A DNA stretch of 37,504 nucleotides, taken from NCBI GenBank assembly GCA_016784875.1, contig JADHTX010000002.1:1-37504 (forward strand), in the 5' to 3' direction. This stretch comes from Methylobacter sp. GTDB taxonomy: Bacteria > Pseudomonadota > Gammaproteobacteria > Methylococcales > Methylomonadaceae. The position numbers and the translations under genes were made by a program. The notes beneath the pieces are model-generated. The model was not told where the DNA came from. It was given only the letters and a program-made list of their open reading frames with translations, and did not search any database. The first letter of the stretch is position 1. Each line of letters begins with the position of its first letter. This document shows, one piece after another, positions 28,251 through 37,504 of this stretch.

Positions 28251-31200
28251 AAGTTTAAGAATCGAGCTCAATTTTTACCTGCATGTTATACGATGGGCGA
28301 GCAAAGCTTGCGCGCTTATATTGCTTTTCGCGCTGAGTGGCGCGGCCTACGCCGATAATGCACTGGAGCAATGGCGCAATAAAGCGGACGAGATACGTTT
28401 GCTGGCGGAAAACGACACGCAACGCGCCTACGCCGAGGCCGAACGCCTGCAAGTCGAACTTCCCGCCGAGGCCACGCCCGCCGATCGGGCGCGGCTGTTG
28501 AATCTGTTGGCGCGCATCGAAATGAATCTGGCGGAAACCGACAAGGCCGCGCTGCATATCCGGCAAGCGATGGAAATCGCTAGGCAGCATAATGACCCGG
28601 TCGGCCAAGCCGAAGCGGATCTGAATACCGCCTTAAATGCGGTCAATCAGGCTAAGATCGATGATGCCATTGCCGCCGCGGATCATGCTCTGGCCGTATT
28701 GGATGGCGTGGACAGGCCGGACCTGCTCGGCGAGGCGCTGCTAAGAATGGCGATGATGTATCGCCGTTTCAACCAATTCGACGAATCGGTCACCATGGCC
28801 CTGCAGGCCATGGACATTGCCCGGCAAAGCAACAATCCGCTGGTGCTGGCCTATGCCCATCACGGCTTGGCAATTACCTACGAGCAGAGCGAGCGCTATG
28901 CCGAGGCTCTCGAACAGTATGAACGGATGCTGGAGCAAGCAAAGCTCACTGGTTCCGGATTGATGCAAGCCTATGCGCTGATGGGGCTTGGGCAATGCGC
29001 CAGGGGACTTGGCAATTTAAAAGCGTCGGAGCGGAAGCTTCGCGAAGCGATTGCGATTTTTCATGAAGTCGGCAGCCCTTTTAACCTGAATTTCGGCTTG
29101 TATGGACTCGCCGATACCTTGCGCCTGCAAGGCCGTCATGCCGAAACCTTGCCGCTATTAGACGAAGCCGTCGCGCGTTATCAACGCTATTCCAACAAGA
29201 TCGGCCTGTGGTGGACGCTGAACGCCCGCAGCAGGAGCCGGATGGCGCTGGGCGATGACGTCGGGTCGCGCCGCGATGTCGAACAGGCTTATGCCTTGGC
29301 CGAGGAAATCGGCGTGCCTGTGTATCTGACCGATAGCGCGAAACGGCTGGCGGAGATCGCCGCCGCCAACGGCGATCATCATCAAGCCTACCGGTTTATG
29401 CGCGAAGCAAGCGAGTTGGCGGCCAAGATGGCAAAAGACACTGCCGCCATGCGGGTGTTGCAGTTGACGCGGCGCTACCAAACCGAAAGCAAGCAACGCG
29501 AGATCGATAAACTCAACCGCCGCAACCAGCAACAGGCAGCGAAACTTGAGCGCCAATCGCTTGAACGGCGCTGGCTATGGACCGTACTCGGCGGCAGCGT
29601 CATCATGCTGGTCGGAACAGCCTTTTTCCTGGTGCGTTTGCGCCGCTCCCATCGCCGACTGGCAAAGCTTAATACCAAGGCGCTGCAAGCCAAAAACAAA
29701 TTGCAGGCCACGCTGGATGCGATCCCCGACCTGATGTTCGAAGTCGGGCTGGACGGCCGTTATTACGATTGCCATTCGCCGCAATCGGATTTGCTGGCCG
29801 CGCCTGCCGAACAGCTGCTGGGCAGGACCGTGGCCGAGGTTATGTCTGCCGATGCCGCAGCGGTTTGCCTGGCGGCGTTGCGCGAAGCCCACGAAAAAAG
29901 CATATCGTTTGGCAAGCAGCTGTTGCTGTCGTTGCCGCACGGCGATTGTTGGTTCGAACTTTCCGTTGCCGCCAAGCCTGCGGTTACCGGGGAAGAGCCC
30001 AGGTTCGTCGTGATGTCCCGCAACATCACCGAGCGCAAGCAAATGGACGATGCCTTGCGCATAAGTCGGCAAACGCTGACCGAGGCCCAACGCATCGCTC
30101 ATGTCGGCAGTTGGGAGCTGGATTTGGAGACAAATGCCCTCAGTTGGTCGGATGAAATCTTCCGCATCTTCGAGATCGACCAGGAACAGTTCGGCGCTTC
30201 CTATCAATTCTTTATTGAAATCATTCATTCCGATGACCGGGAGACTGTCAACCGCGTCTATGTCGATTCGGTGAAAAACCGGGAACCTTACCAAATCGAA
30301 CACCGCCTGCTGATGCCTGACGGGCGGGTCAAGCATGTCCTCGAACGTTGCGAAACCGCTTATGCTGATGACGGCAAGCCCCTGCGTTCGCTAGGCACGG
30401 TGCAGGACATCACCGAACGCAAATATATGGAAGCGCAAACGCTGCAACGGGAACAGGAATTTCGCGTCCTGGTCGAACATTCGCCGGACCTGATCTTCCG
30501 TTACGACAAAGACTGCCGCCGTATTTATGCCAACCCGGCCGTGGCGCGTCTGGTCGGCAGGCCGTCTGACGCCCTGCTGAATTCCACGCCGTCGGAAGCC
30601 AAAATACTCAGCGACGAGGAAGCGGACAAGCTGATGCAAATGATTCGGCAAGTGCTTTTAACGAGCCTGCCTGCCGAAAGCGAGGTGGAATGCATGGGCG
30701 TTGACGGGCAGTTACATTATTTCCATAACCGCTATGCGCCCGAGTTCAACGCGCATGGAGAAGTGGTGAGCGTCATTTCCATTGCCCGCGACATCACCGA
30801 ACGCAAGCAGGCGGCGGATGCGCTGGCCGCCCGCGAACGCGAATTCCGCGCCCTGGCGGAAAGCCTGCCGGATAATATTCTTCGTTACGACCGGGAGGGA
30901 CGGCTCGTTTACGTCAACCACGTACTCGAAAGAACCTTGGGCGTCACTGCTGCGGACATGCTCGGCACCAAAGTCCGGGAACTGTTTCCGCATGGCGAAT
31001 ACGACGATTACGCACAGCTGCTGGATGCTGTTCTCGCCGACGGCGAAAGCAGAGAAATGGAACGCACAGTACCCATCCCGAACAAAAACTCGCATGAGAT
31101 TCATAACATACGCTTCGTCGCGGAATACGACCGGAGCGGCGAAGTCATCGGCGCGCTGGCCATCGGCCGCGACATGACCGAGCGCAAGCAGGCCGAACGC

Positions 31201-33444
31201 CGCTTATGGCTGATGGATTTCGCGCTGAACCAGGTCGGCGAAGCCGTCTATATCATCAACCTGCCGAGCCTCGGCTTCATCAGCGTCAATGATGAAGCTT
31301 GCCGGGCTTTGGGTTACAGCCGCGAAGAATTGCTGGGGATGACGGTTTACGACATCGACCCCGATGCCGACCCGAAAGACATGACAAACCTCCAGAGCGA
31401 GATAGACGCCACCGACCTGACCGTATTCGAGCGTCGTCATAAAACTAAGGACGGGCATATCTTCCCGGTGGAAATCAATGCCAAGGTTTTCGACTACGAA
31501 GGCAGGCCGACCAGCATCGCGTTGGCCCGAGACATCACCGAACGCAAACGCGCCGAACATGATATTGCGCTGATGAGCCAAGCATTGAATAAAGTCCACG
31601 AAGCCGCTTATATGATGGACGACGATGCGGGTTTCCTGTACGTCAACGAAGCCGCCTGCCGGGCGCTCGGCTACAGCCGCGACGAATTGCTGACAATGTC
31701 GGTCATGGACATCGGGCCGGGCTGGACGCTGGAAATGGTGGGAGAAGTCTGGCAACGGCAGCGCGAAATCGGAACCATGCAATCTTTTGACGCCTCTCAT
31801 CGGCGCAAGGACGGCAGCATATTCCCGGTCGAGATCAATGCCAACCAGTTCGAATACGACGGCAAGACGTACGGTCTAGCGCTGGTGCGCGACATTAGCG
31901 AACGCAAACGCAGCGAGGATGAAATTCGCGCACTAAACGCCGATTTGGAGCGGCGGGTGTTGGAACGCACCGAAAAATTACGGCAACAGACGCGCTATTT
32001 GCGCACTCTTATCGATACCTTGCCGATGATGGCTTGGCTTAAAGACAGGGAAAACAGGTTTTTGGTAGTCAACCAACCCTTGGCAGCGGCTAGTTCCTAT
32101 GAGATGGAAGATTTGGTCGGCAAGTCCGACTTGGACTGCTGGCCGAGCGAATATGCCGAATCTTACCGCTCCGGCGATTTGGAGGTCATGGCGACCGGTC
32201 TGCGCAAAACAAGGGAAGAACTGTTTGTCGATGCGCGTAATAACTTGATCTGGGTGGAATCGTTCAAGGCGCCGGTTTTAGACGAGGACGGCAGCGTATT
32301 GGGAACGGTGGGTATCGCCCGCGACATCAGCGACCGTAAAGCGATGGAGACGGCGCGGGACAAAGCTCTGGCCGAGGCCGAACGGCTGGCGCAATTGCGT
32401 AGCGAATTTATGGCGCGGATGAGCCACGAACTGCGTACGCCGCTGAACGGCATTATGGGATACGCCCAGATATTGTTGAGGGAAAACAGGGATAACGAAC
32501 GCCACAGCACGATGCTGAACGTTATATGGCAAAGCGGCGAATATTTGCTGAACCTGATCAACGATATTCTCGATTTTGCCAAAATTGAGGCGGGCAAGCA
32601 GGAGCTGAGTTTGAGCGATATCCCATTGGCGCGTTTCCTGCGCAATCTCGCCAGCATCATCACTATCAAGGCGGAGCAGAAGGGGCTGGCATTTGTTTGC
32701 GATATTGCAGTTGATGTGCCGGCAGGAATACGCGCTGACGAAAAGCGGTTAAGGCAGGTGCTGCTCAATTTGCTGTCCAACGCCGTCAAATACAGCGAAC
32801 GAGGCCAAATCAGCCTGAAAGTGACGGTATTGGAGCCGGGGCGGTTGCGCTTTGAAGTTCAAGATAGCGGTATCGGCATTGACGCCGGGCAACTGGAAAC
32901 CATTTTTCACGCTTTTGAGCAAGCCGGGGATTGGCAGCATCGGACCGGCGGCACCGGCCTGGGATTGCCGATCAGCCGAGAGCTGGCGCGCATGATGGGC
33001 AGCGATATTCAGGTCGCCAGCCGGGTCGGCGAGGGCAGTACCTTTTGGTTCGACCTGGATATTTCGGTTGTAGAGCTCTGCGACAATAGTGTGGATGCGG
33101 AACAACCTATCGTCGGATATCAAGGTTTGCGTCGGCGTGTGCTGGTGGTTGGTAACGGCAATGAAAACAGGGGATTGCTGCCTGAAACCGAATTGTTGCC
33201 GCAATACCGAGCCAACGAACCGCTGGTTGTGCCGCCGCTTGAGGAAATGACTATCTTGCATCGTCTGGCGCAGGAAGGCAGTATGCGCGATATTATCCGG
33301 CAAACCGCGCATCTGGAGGAACTCGATCCACGCTATCGCCCGTTTGCCGCGCAGCTGCGGACTTTAGCGCAAGGCTATCAATCCAAAGCTATTTTGGATT
33401 TTGTGCAACGCTATATTAACAGTACCGGTACCGTTCATGACTAA
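28144..33444 (+). CDS. TPR / about seven PAS / HisKA-HATPase sensor histidine kinase with vestigial receiver; true start uncertain (28144 is the last in-frame ATG before the signal peptide)
   Basis: Signal-like CALILLFALSGAAYA, TPR repeats, TM segment near 29575-29640, repeated PAS/PAC 'DITERKQ', FMARMSHELRTPLNGIMGYAQ H-box, GTGLGLPISRELARMMG G-box. Confidence 0.88.
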   Translation: MGEVESRREQRSRATQERLPRALPTEFPRPSAGTIVSLRIELNFYLHVIRWASKACALILLFALSGAAYADNALEQWRNKADEIRLLAENDTQRAYAEAERLQVELPAEATPADRARLLNLLARIEMNLAETDKAALHIRQAMEIARQHNDPVGQAEADLNTALNAVNQAKIDDAIAAADHALAVLDGVDRPDLLGEALLRMAMMYRRFNQFDESVTMALQAMDIARQSNNPLVLAYAHHGLAITYEQSERYAEALEQYERMLEQAKLTGSGLMQAYALMGLGQCARGLGNLKASERKLREAIAIFHEVGSPFNLNFGLYGLADTLRLQGRHAETLPLLDEAVARYQRYSNKIGLWWTLNARSRSRMALGDDVGSRRDVEQAYALAEEIGVPVYLTDSAKRLAEIAAANGDHHQAYRFMREASELAAKMAKDTAAMRVLQLTRRYQTESKQREIDKLNRRNQQQAAKLERQSLERRWLWTVLGGSVIMLVGTAFFLVRLRRSHRRLAKLNTKALQAKNKLQATLDAIPDLMFEVGLDGRYYDCHSPQSDLLAAPAEQLLGRTVAEVMSADAAAVCLAALREAHEKSISFGKQLLLSLPHGDCWFELSVAAKPAVTGEEPRFVVMSRNITERKQMDDALRISRQTLTEAQRIAHVGSWELDLETNALSWSDEIFRIFEIDQEQFGASYQFFIEIIHSDDRETVNRVYVDSVKNREPYQIEHRLLMPDGRVKHVLERCETAYADDGKPLRSLGTVQDITERKYMEAQTLQREQEFRVLVEHSPDLIFRYDKDCRRIYANPAVARLVGRPSDALLNSTPSEAKILSDEEADKLMQMIRQVLLTSLPAESEVECMGVDGQLHYFHNRYAPEFNAHGEVVSVISIARDITERKQAADALAAREREFRALAESLPDNILRYDREGRLVYVNHVLERTLGVTAADMLGTKVRELFPHGEYDDYAQLLDAVLADGESREMERTVPIPNKNSHEIHNIRFVAEYDRSGEVIGALAIGRDMTERKQAERRLWLMDFALNQVGEAVYIINLPSLGFISVNDEACRALGYSREELLGMTVYDIDPDADPKDMTNLQSEIDATDLTVFERRHKTKDGHIFPVEINAKVFDYEGRPTSIALARDITERKRAEHDIALMSQALNKVHEAAYMMDDDAGFLYVNEAACRALGYSRDELLTMSVMDIGPGWTLEMVGEVWQRQREIGTMQSFDASHRRKDGSIFPVEINANQFEYDGKTYGLALVRDISERKRSEDEIRALNADLERRVLERTEKLRQQTRYLRTLIDTLPMMAWLKDRENRFLVVNQPLAAASSYEMEDLVGKSDLDCWPSEYAESYRSGDLEVMATGLRKTREELFVDARNNLIWVESFKAPVLDEDGSVLGTVGIARDISDRKAMETARDKALAEAERLAQLRSEFMARMSHELRTPLNGIMGYAQILLRENRDNERHSTMLNVIWQSGEYLLNLINDILDFAKIEAGKQELSLSDIPLARFLRNLASIITIKAEQKGLAFVCDIAVDVPAGIRADEKRLRQVLLNLLSNAVKYSERGQISLKVTVLEPGRLRFEVQDSGIGIDAGQLETIFHAFEQAGDWQHRTGGTGLGLPISRELARMMGSDIQVASRVGEGSTFWFDLDISVVELCDNSVDAEQPIVGYQGLRRRVLVVGNGNENRGLLPETELLPQYRANEPLVVPPLEEMTILHRLAQEGSMRDIIRQTAHLEELDPRYRPFAAQLRTLAQGYQSKAILDFVQRYINSTGTVHD

Positions 33445-35650
33445 TGAAACCTTATCCGCAGTGTCCACTGTCCTGATCGTTGACGATATTCCCGCCAACT
33501 TGGGCGTGGCGGTCGAGCATCTCGAAGCTCACGGCTACCGGGTGGTTATCGCCCGGGAAGGCGAAGAAGGCTTGCAGCGCGCCGTTTTCGTCCGGCCCGA
33601 TATTATCCTGCTGGATGTATTGCTGCCGGAGATGGACGGCTTTGAAATTTGTCGGCGATTAAAAGCCAATGCCGATACCCGGCATATTCCGGTGATTTTT
33701 ATGACCGCCCTGCTGGAGGAGGATAACAAACTGGCGGGATTCGAAGCGGGCGGCGTCGATTACATTACCAAGCCTTTGCGTATCGGCGAACTGCTTGCGA
33801 GGGTCGCCACCCATCTTAACTTGAGCCAAATGCAAAAGCAGCTTGAGTTGCAAAACGTGCAATTGCAACAGCACCGGCAGGAACTGGAACGGGAGGTGGC
33901 GGAGCGCACCGGCGAACTGAGCTCCAGCAACCGTTTGCTTGAGGCTGAAGTCGGGGTACGGCAATGCGCCGAAGCGGCGTTACTGGAAAGCGAGCGCCAA
34001 TATCGCTCGCTGGTGGAAAATACTCCGGATACCATTGCCCGTTACGACAGGAACTGTCGGCGCTTGTATGCCAATCCCAAAATGATCGAAGAATTAGGCG
34101 GGGAGACCGGGAAAATCCTCAACTGTACGCCGACCGAGTATCCCGGCGGCGCTTCGGCAGTCGAATATGAAAAGCGTATCAGGCTGTTATTTGCCGATGC
34201 GCAGCCGACTGATTTCGAATTAATCTGGCAATCGGCTGAAGGTCGGCGGATCGTCAGTTATATCCGTCTGACTCCCGAGTTCGGCGTCGATGGCGGAATG
34301 GTTAGCGTACTGGCCGTGGGCCGCGACATTACCGAGATCGACCAGTACCGGCGCAGTATCCATCGCCTGGCTTTTTATGACGCGCTGACCAATCTGCCCA
34401 ACCGGGCGCTGCTTGCCGAACGCATGCGCCGAACTATCAGCGATGCGTCTCAGTACGGCAATCGGTTCGTCTTGATGCTGCTGGACTTGGATCGGTTCAA
34501 GCATATCAACGATGCGCTCGGGCACGATATGGGCGATTTGTTATTGAGCGCCGCCGCCGAGCGCTTGCAGCAGTGTACGCGCGGTTGCGACATGGTTGCC
34601 CGTCTGGGCGGGGACGAATTTGCGATTTTGCTGCCGCTGCTGGGAGCGGATGAAGACATGGCGGCTATGGCCGACAAGATCATTAAACTCTTTGACCAAC
34701 CCTTCGATATTTCCGATAAGGAGCTGTTTATTTCCGCCAGCATCGGCATTGCCCTGTATCCGCGCGACAGCCTCGACGTTGACGCCCTGTTCCGGTATGC
34801 CGATTCGGCGATGTACCATGCCAAGAAGCTGGGACGGAATAATTTTCAGTTCTATATCCGGGAGCTTACCGTGCATTCTTCCGAACGCATGGCGCTGGAG
34901 GGGGCATTGCGCTATGCGCGCACTAATGACGAACTGGAACTGTATTACCAACCGCAAGTCGACCTGTCCACCGGTCGGATAATCGGCGCCGAGGCATTGC
35001 TGCGTTGGAATTGGGGTAAGAATGGCATAGTGACGCCGGACAAATTCATCCCGGTAGCGGAAGACAGCGGCCTGATCGTCGGCATCGGCGAATGGGTGTT
35101 GCAGGCGGCTTGCCGGGCCGCCGTAACCTGGAACAGAGGCCGCTCGATACCGTTCAAGATTGCGGTCAATCTTTCCACCCGTCAATTTCTCCAAAATGAT
35201 TTGCTGGCCTCGGTGCAGAGCATTTTGCAGGAAGCGCAATGCCGACCGGAATGGCTGAAACTGGAAATCACCGAAAGCCTGCTGCTGGACAACAGCAACG
35301 AGATTCTCGATGTATTGAATGCTTTCGATGAGATGGGGTTGGCGATTTCCATCGACGATTTCGGCACCGGTTATTCGGCGCTGAGTTACCTGAACCGCTT
35401 CCCGGTCAGACAGATCAAGATCGATCAGTCCTTTGTGCGCGATATTCCATCCGATCAGGACAAATCCGAGTTGGTCAGAGCTATGATTTTTATCGCCCAA
35501 GCCCTGCATTTGGAACTGGTTGCCGAAGGCGTCGAAACCCGCGAACAAGCCGATTACCTTAGCATGCACGGGTGTCATGCCGTACAAGGCTACCTGTTCG
35601 GAAAACCCATGCCGTATGCCGAGTTCGAAACCATACTGAATAAGGAGTAA
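33437..35650 (+). CDS. response regulator with REC-PAS-GGDEF-EAL architecture
   Basis: VLIVDDIPANLGVAVEHLE, ILLDVLLPEMDGFE; RGCDMVARLGGDEFAILL; EALLRW, LEITESLLLD, DDFGTGYSAL, EGVETREQADYL; start MTNETL overlaps the previous stop. Confidence 0.93.
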   Translation: MTNETLSAVSTVLIVDDIPANLGVAVEHLEAHGYRVVIAREGEEGLQRAVFVRPDIILLDVLLPEMDGFEICRRLKANADTRHIPVIFMTALLEEDNKLAGFEAGGVDYITKPLRIGELLARVATHLNLSQMQKQLELQNVQLQQHRQELEREVAERTGELSSSNRLLEAEVGVRQCAEAALLESERQYRSLVENTPDTIARYDRNCRRLYANPKMIEELGGETGKILNCTPTEYPGGASAVEYEKRIRLLFADAQPTDFELIWQSAEGRRIVSYIRLTPEFGVDGGMVSVLAVGRDITEIDQYRRSIHRLAFYDALTNLPNRALLAERMRRTISDASQYGNRFVLMLLDLDRFKHINDALGHDMGDLLLSAAAERLQQCTRGCDMVARLGGDEFAILLPLLGADEDMAAMADKIIKLFDQPFDISDKELFISASIGIALYPRDSLDVDALFRYADSAMYHAKKLGRNNFQFYIRELTVHSSERMALEGALRYARTNDELELYYQPQVDLSTGRIIGAEALLRWNWGKNGIVTPDKFIPVAEDSGLIVGIGEWVLQAACRAAVTWNRGRSIPFKIAVNLSTRQFLQNDLLASVQSILQEAQCRPEWLKLEITESLLLDNSNEILDVLNAFDEMGLAISIDDFGTGYSALSYLNRFPVRQIKIDQSFVRDIPSDQDKSELVRAMIFIAQALHLELVAEGVETREQADYLSMHGCHAVQGYLFGKPMPYAEFETILNKE

Positions 35651-35653
35651 TCA

Positions 35654-37504
35654 ATGATTAGCTCAGAGGCCTCTAAAGCCTACAACCGCACCATCTTGAT
35701 TGTCGACGATACCCCGACTAATCTGGGCGTAGTCGTGGAAAGCCTGGAGAGTCGCGGCTATCGGGTGGTGGTGGCTCAGGGCGGAATGGAGGGCCTGCAA
35801 CGCGCCGCCTTTGTAAAGCCGGACCTGATTTTGCTGGATGTGATGATGCCGGGGATGGACGGTTTCGAAGTCTGCCGCCGATTGAAGAACAATGCCGAGA
35901 CAGCCGATATACCGGTAATTTTTATGACCGCATTGGCGGAGACCGCACATAAAATCACCGGCTTCAAAGTGGGCGGCGTCGATTACATCACCAAGCCCAT
36001 GCAGATTGATGAAGTCGTCGCGCGGGTCGGCACCCATCTCAACTTGAAAAACATGCAGCGGCAACTGCAAGCTAAAAACGAGCAATTGCAAGCTTATCAA
36101 GCGGAACTGGAACAGCGCGTCAGGCAGCGCACCTTGGAACTTAGCAGCACTAACCGCTTGCTGCGCGAGGAAATAGACGAGCGCAAGCGGACGGAAGAAA
36201 CGTTGGCGTTGCGCGAGCGCGAATTTCGCACCTTAGCCGAAAATGCGCCGGATAACATCATTCGTTACGACCGCGAAACCCGGATACTCTACCTGAATCC
36301 GGTGCTGGAGCGCACCTTGGGACTGAGCGCCGAAACGGCGGCAGGCAAGCGTATCGATGACCTGTTCCCGAAAAACCGGGAGATGTTGCGTTACCAGAGC
36401 TTGTTGGAACAAGTCATCGCAACCGGCGAAACAGCGGAATTCGAGTTGGTCAGTGAGCCGCTCGGCGGTCATCGGGCGCTTCATGATTTTATCAGGATAG
36501 CGCCGGAGTTGAACGATAACGGAGACGTTGTCGGGGCTATCGCGATCGGCCGGGATTACACCGAACAGAAACGGCTGGAACAGGAACTGGTGCGCCGAGA
36601 GCGCGAATTCCGGACCCTGGCGGAAAACTCGCCGGATGCGATCGTGCGTTATGACCGGGAATGCCGACGAGTGTACTTCAATCGGGCTTATACCAAAGCA
36701 GTGGACATGCAAATGGGCGAAGCGCTGGGCAAAACCCCGCTGGAATACTGGCGGCTAATATCGCCTTCCTCTGAGGAATATACCGCGCGCCTGCAACAGG
36801 CGATGGATTCGGGAAAAACGGACGATCTGCTGGTGGAAATGTCCGATCAAGAGGGTAAACCTGTTTACCGCACCATGTTCCTGGTACCGGAGTTCGACGA
36901 AGACGACCGGGCCGTCAGCGTACTTTCGATCAGTCATGATATTACCGGCATCAAACGCATGGAGGCGATGCTACGCAAAAGCGAGCTTGAATTCCGTACG
37001 CTGGCGGAGAACTCGCCGGGAATGATCGTGCGTTACGATCGGGACTGCCGCCGCACCTATCTCAACCCGGCTTATGAGCATGAAACCGGAATTCCGTTGG
37101 AATCGGTATGGAACAAGACCCCGAATGAGTTTTGGAATTCGCTGATGCCGTGCGATGAATTTATGGACAGCTTAAAACGGGTGATGGTCAGCGGTAAGCC
37201 GGATCACATACTGCTGGAATGGCATAAGCCGGACGGCAGTCTGGTCAGTCATGACATGCATGTGATAGCGGAATACGATAATGAGCGCCAAATTATCGGT
37301 GCGTTGGTCATGGGCTATAATATTACCGAGCTTAAAGCAACCGAACGCCGCCTGGAAGAATCGCGTACCCAATTGCGCTCATTAACCGCCAAGCGCGAAG
37401 AGGCGCGCGAGGAAGAGCGTAAACGCATCGCCCGTGAAATTCACGACGAACTGGGGCAATTGCTCAACGTACTGCGGCTTAATGTCACCACCCTGGATTT
37501 CCGC
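35654..37504 (+). CDS. REC-PAS-PAS-PAS-HisKA_3 sensor kinase, 3'-truncated by the window (not in ORF track)
   Basis: ATG at 35654: MISSEASKAYNRTILIVDDTPTNLGVVVESLE...LLDVMMPGMDGFEVCRRLK; ends EERKRIAREIHDELGQLLNVLRLNVTTLDFR; open for 617 codons. Confidence 0.92.
   Translation, partial: MISSEASKAYNRTILIVDDTPTNLGVVVESLESRGYRVVVAQGGMEGLQRAAFVKPDLILLDVMMPGMDGFEVCRRLKNNAETADIPVIFMTALAETAHKITGFKVGGVDYITKPMQIDEVVARVGTHLNLKNMQRQLQAKNEQLQAYQAELEQRVRQRTLELSSTNRLLREEIDERKRTEETLALREREFRTLAENAPDNIIRYDRETRILYLNPVLERTLGLSAETAAGKRIDDLFPKNREMLRYQSLLEQVIATGETAEFELVSEPLGGHRALHDFIRIAPELNDNGDVVGAIAIGRDYTEQKRLEQELVRREREFRTLAENSPDAIVRYDRECRRVYFNRAYTKAVDMQMGEALGKTPLEYWRLISPSSEEYTARLQQAMDSGKTDDLLVEMSDQEGKPVYRTMFLVPEFDEDDRAVSVLSISHDITGIKRMEAMLRKSELEFRTLAENSPGMIVRYDRDCRRTYLNPAYEHETGIPLESVWNKTPNEFWNSLMPCDEFMDSLKRVMVSGKPDHILLEWHKPDGSLVSHDMHVIAEYDNERQIIGALVMGYNITELKATERRLEESRTQLRSLTAKREEAREEERKRIAREIHDELGQLLNVLRLNVTTLDFR

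Noticed and set aside
34541-35587. 348-aa minus-strand ORF opposite the GGDEF-EAL gene
   Set aside because: Antisense shadow ORF in GC-rich coding sequence; the plus-strand frame has clear domain motifs.
1-37504. CRISPR array, rRNA operon, complete IS element or known anti-phage defence system
   Set aside because: No regularly spaced direct repeats with unique spacers, no rRNA sequence, no intact transposase and no recognisable defence genes were seen.

Overview
The window looks like a gammaproteobacterial chromosome; gene content and repeat style suggest a Methylococcaceae-type methanotroph, but that is inference only. Positions 1-22 kb are mostly housekeeping: estB-like carboxylesterase, GFA protein, DUF3301, fdxA, CYTH protein, yacG-zapD-coaE-pilD-pilC-pilB, valS, holC-pepA, speE, ubiK, comM/yifB, a ParE-type toxin-antitoxin pair, rep helicase and tRNA-Arg(CCG). 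Positions 22-25 kb are a decayed accessory segment: a ParD remnant, an intact CI/S24-type phage repressor, a divergent frameshifted Mu-type ner remnant, another gene fragment and an XRE regulator. Positions 25.2-37.5 kb hold a TonB-dependent receptor followed by three consecutive signalling genes: a TPR/multi-PAS histidine kinase, a REC-PAS-GGDEF-EAL protein, and a REC-PAS(x3)-HisKA_3 kinase that runs off the window and is missing from the ORF track. The most notable observations are: (i) a 51-bp hairpin-forming repeat inserted in frame at two separate sites of valyl-tRNA synthetase, as three tandem units at one site; (ii) a dispersed-repeat fragment apparently inserted in frame in Rep helicase and matching both arms of an inverted repeat near 28 kb; (iii) a perfect 22-bp inverted repeat with a 3-nt loop in the 5' end of the phage-repressor gene; (iv) a hybrid kinase whose receiver domain is reduced to a stub; (v) a family of near-identical PAS modules shared across three adjacent genes.
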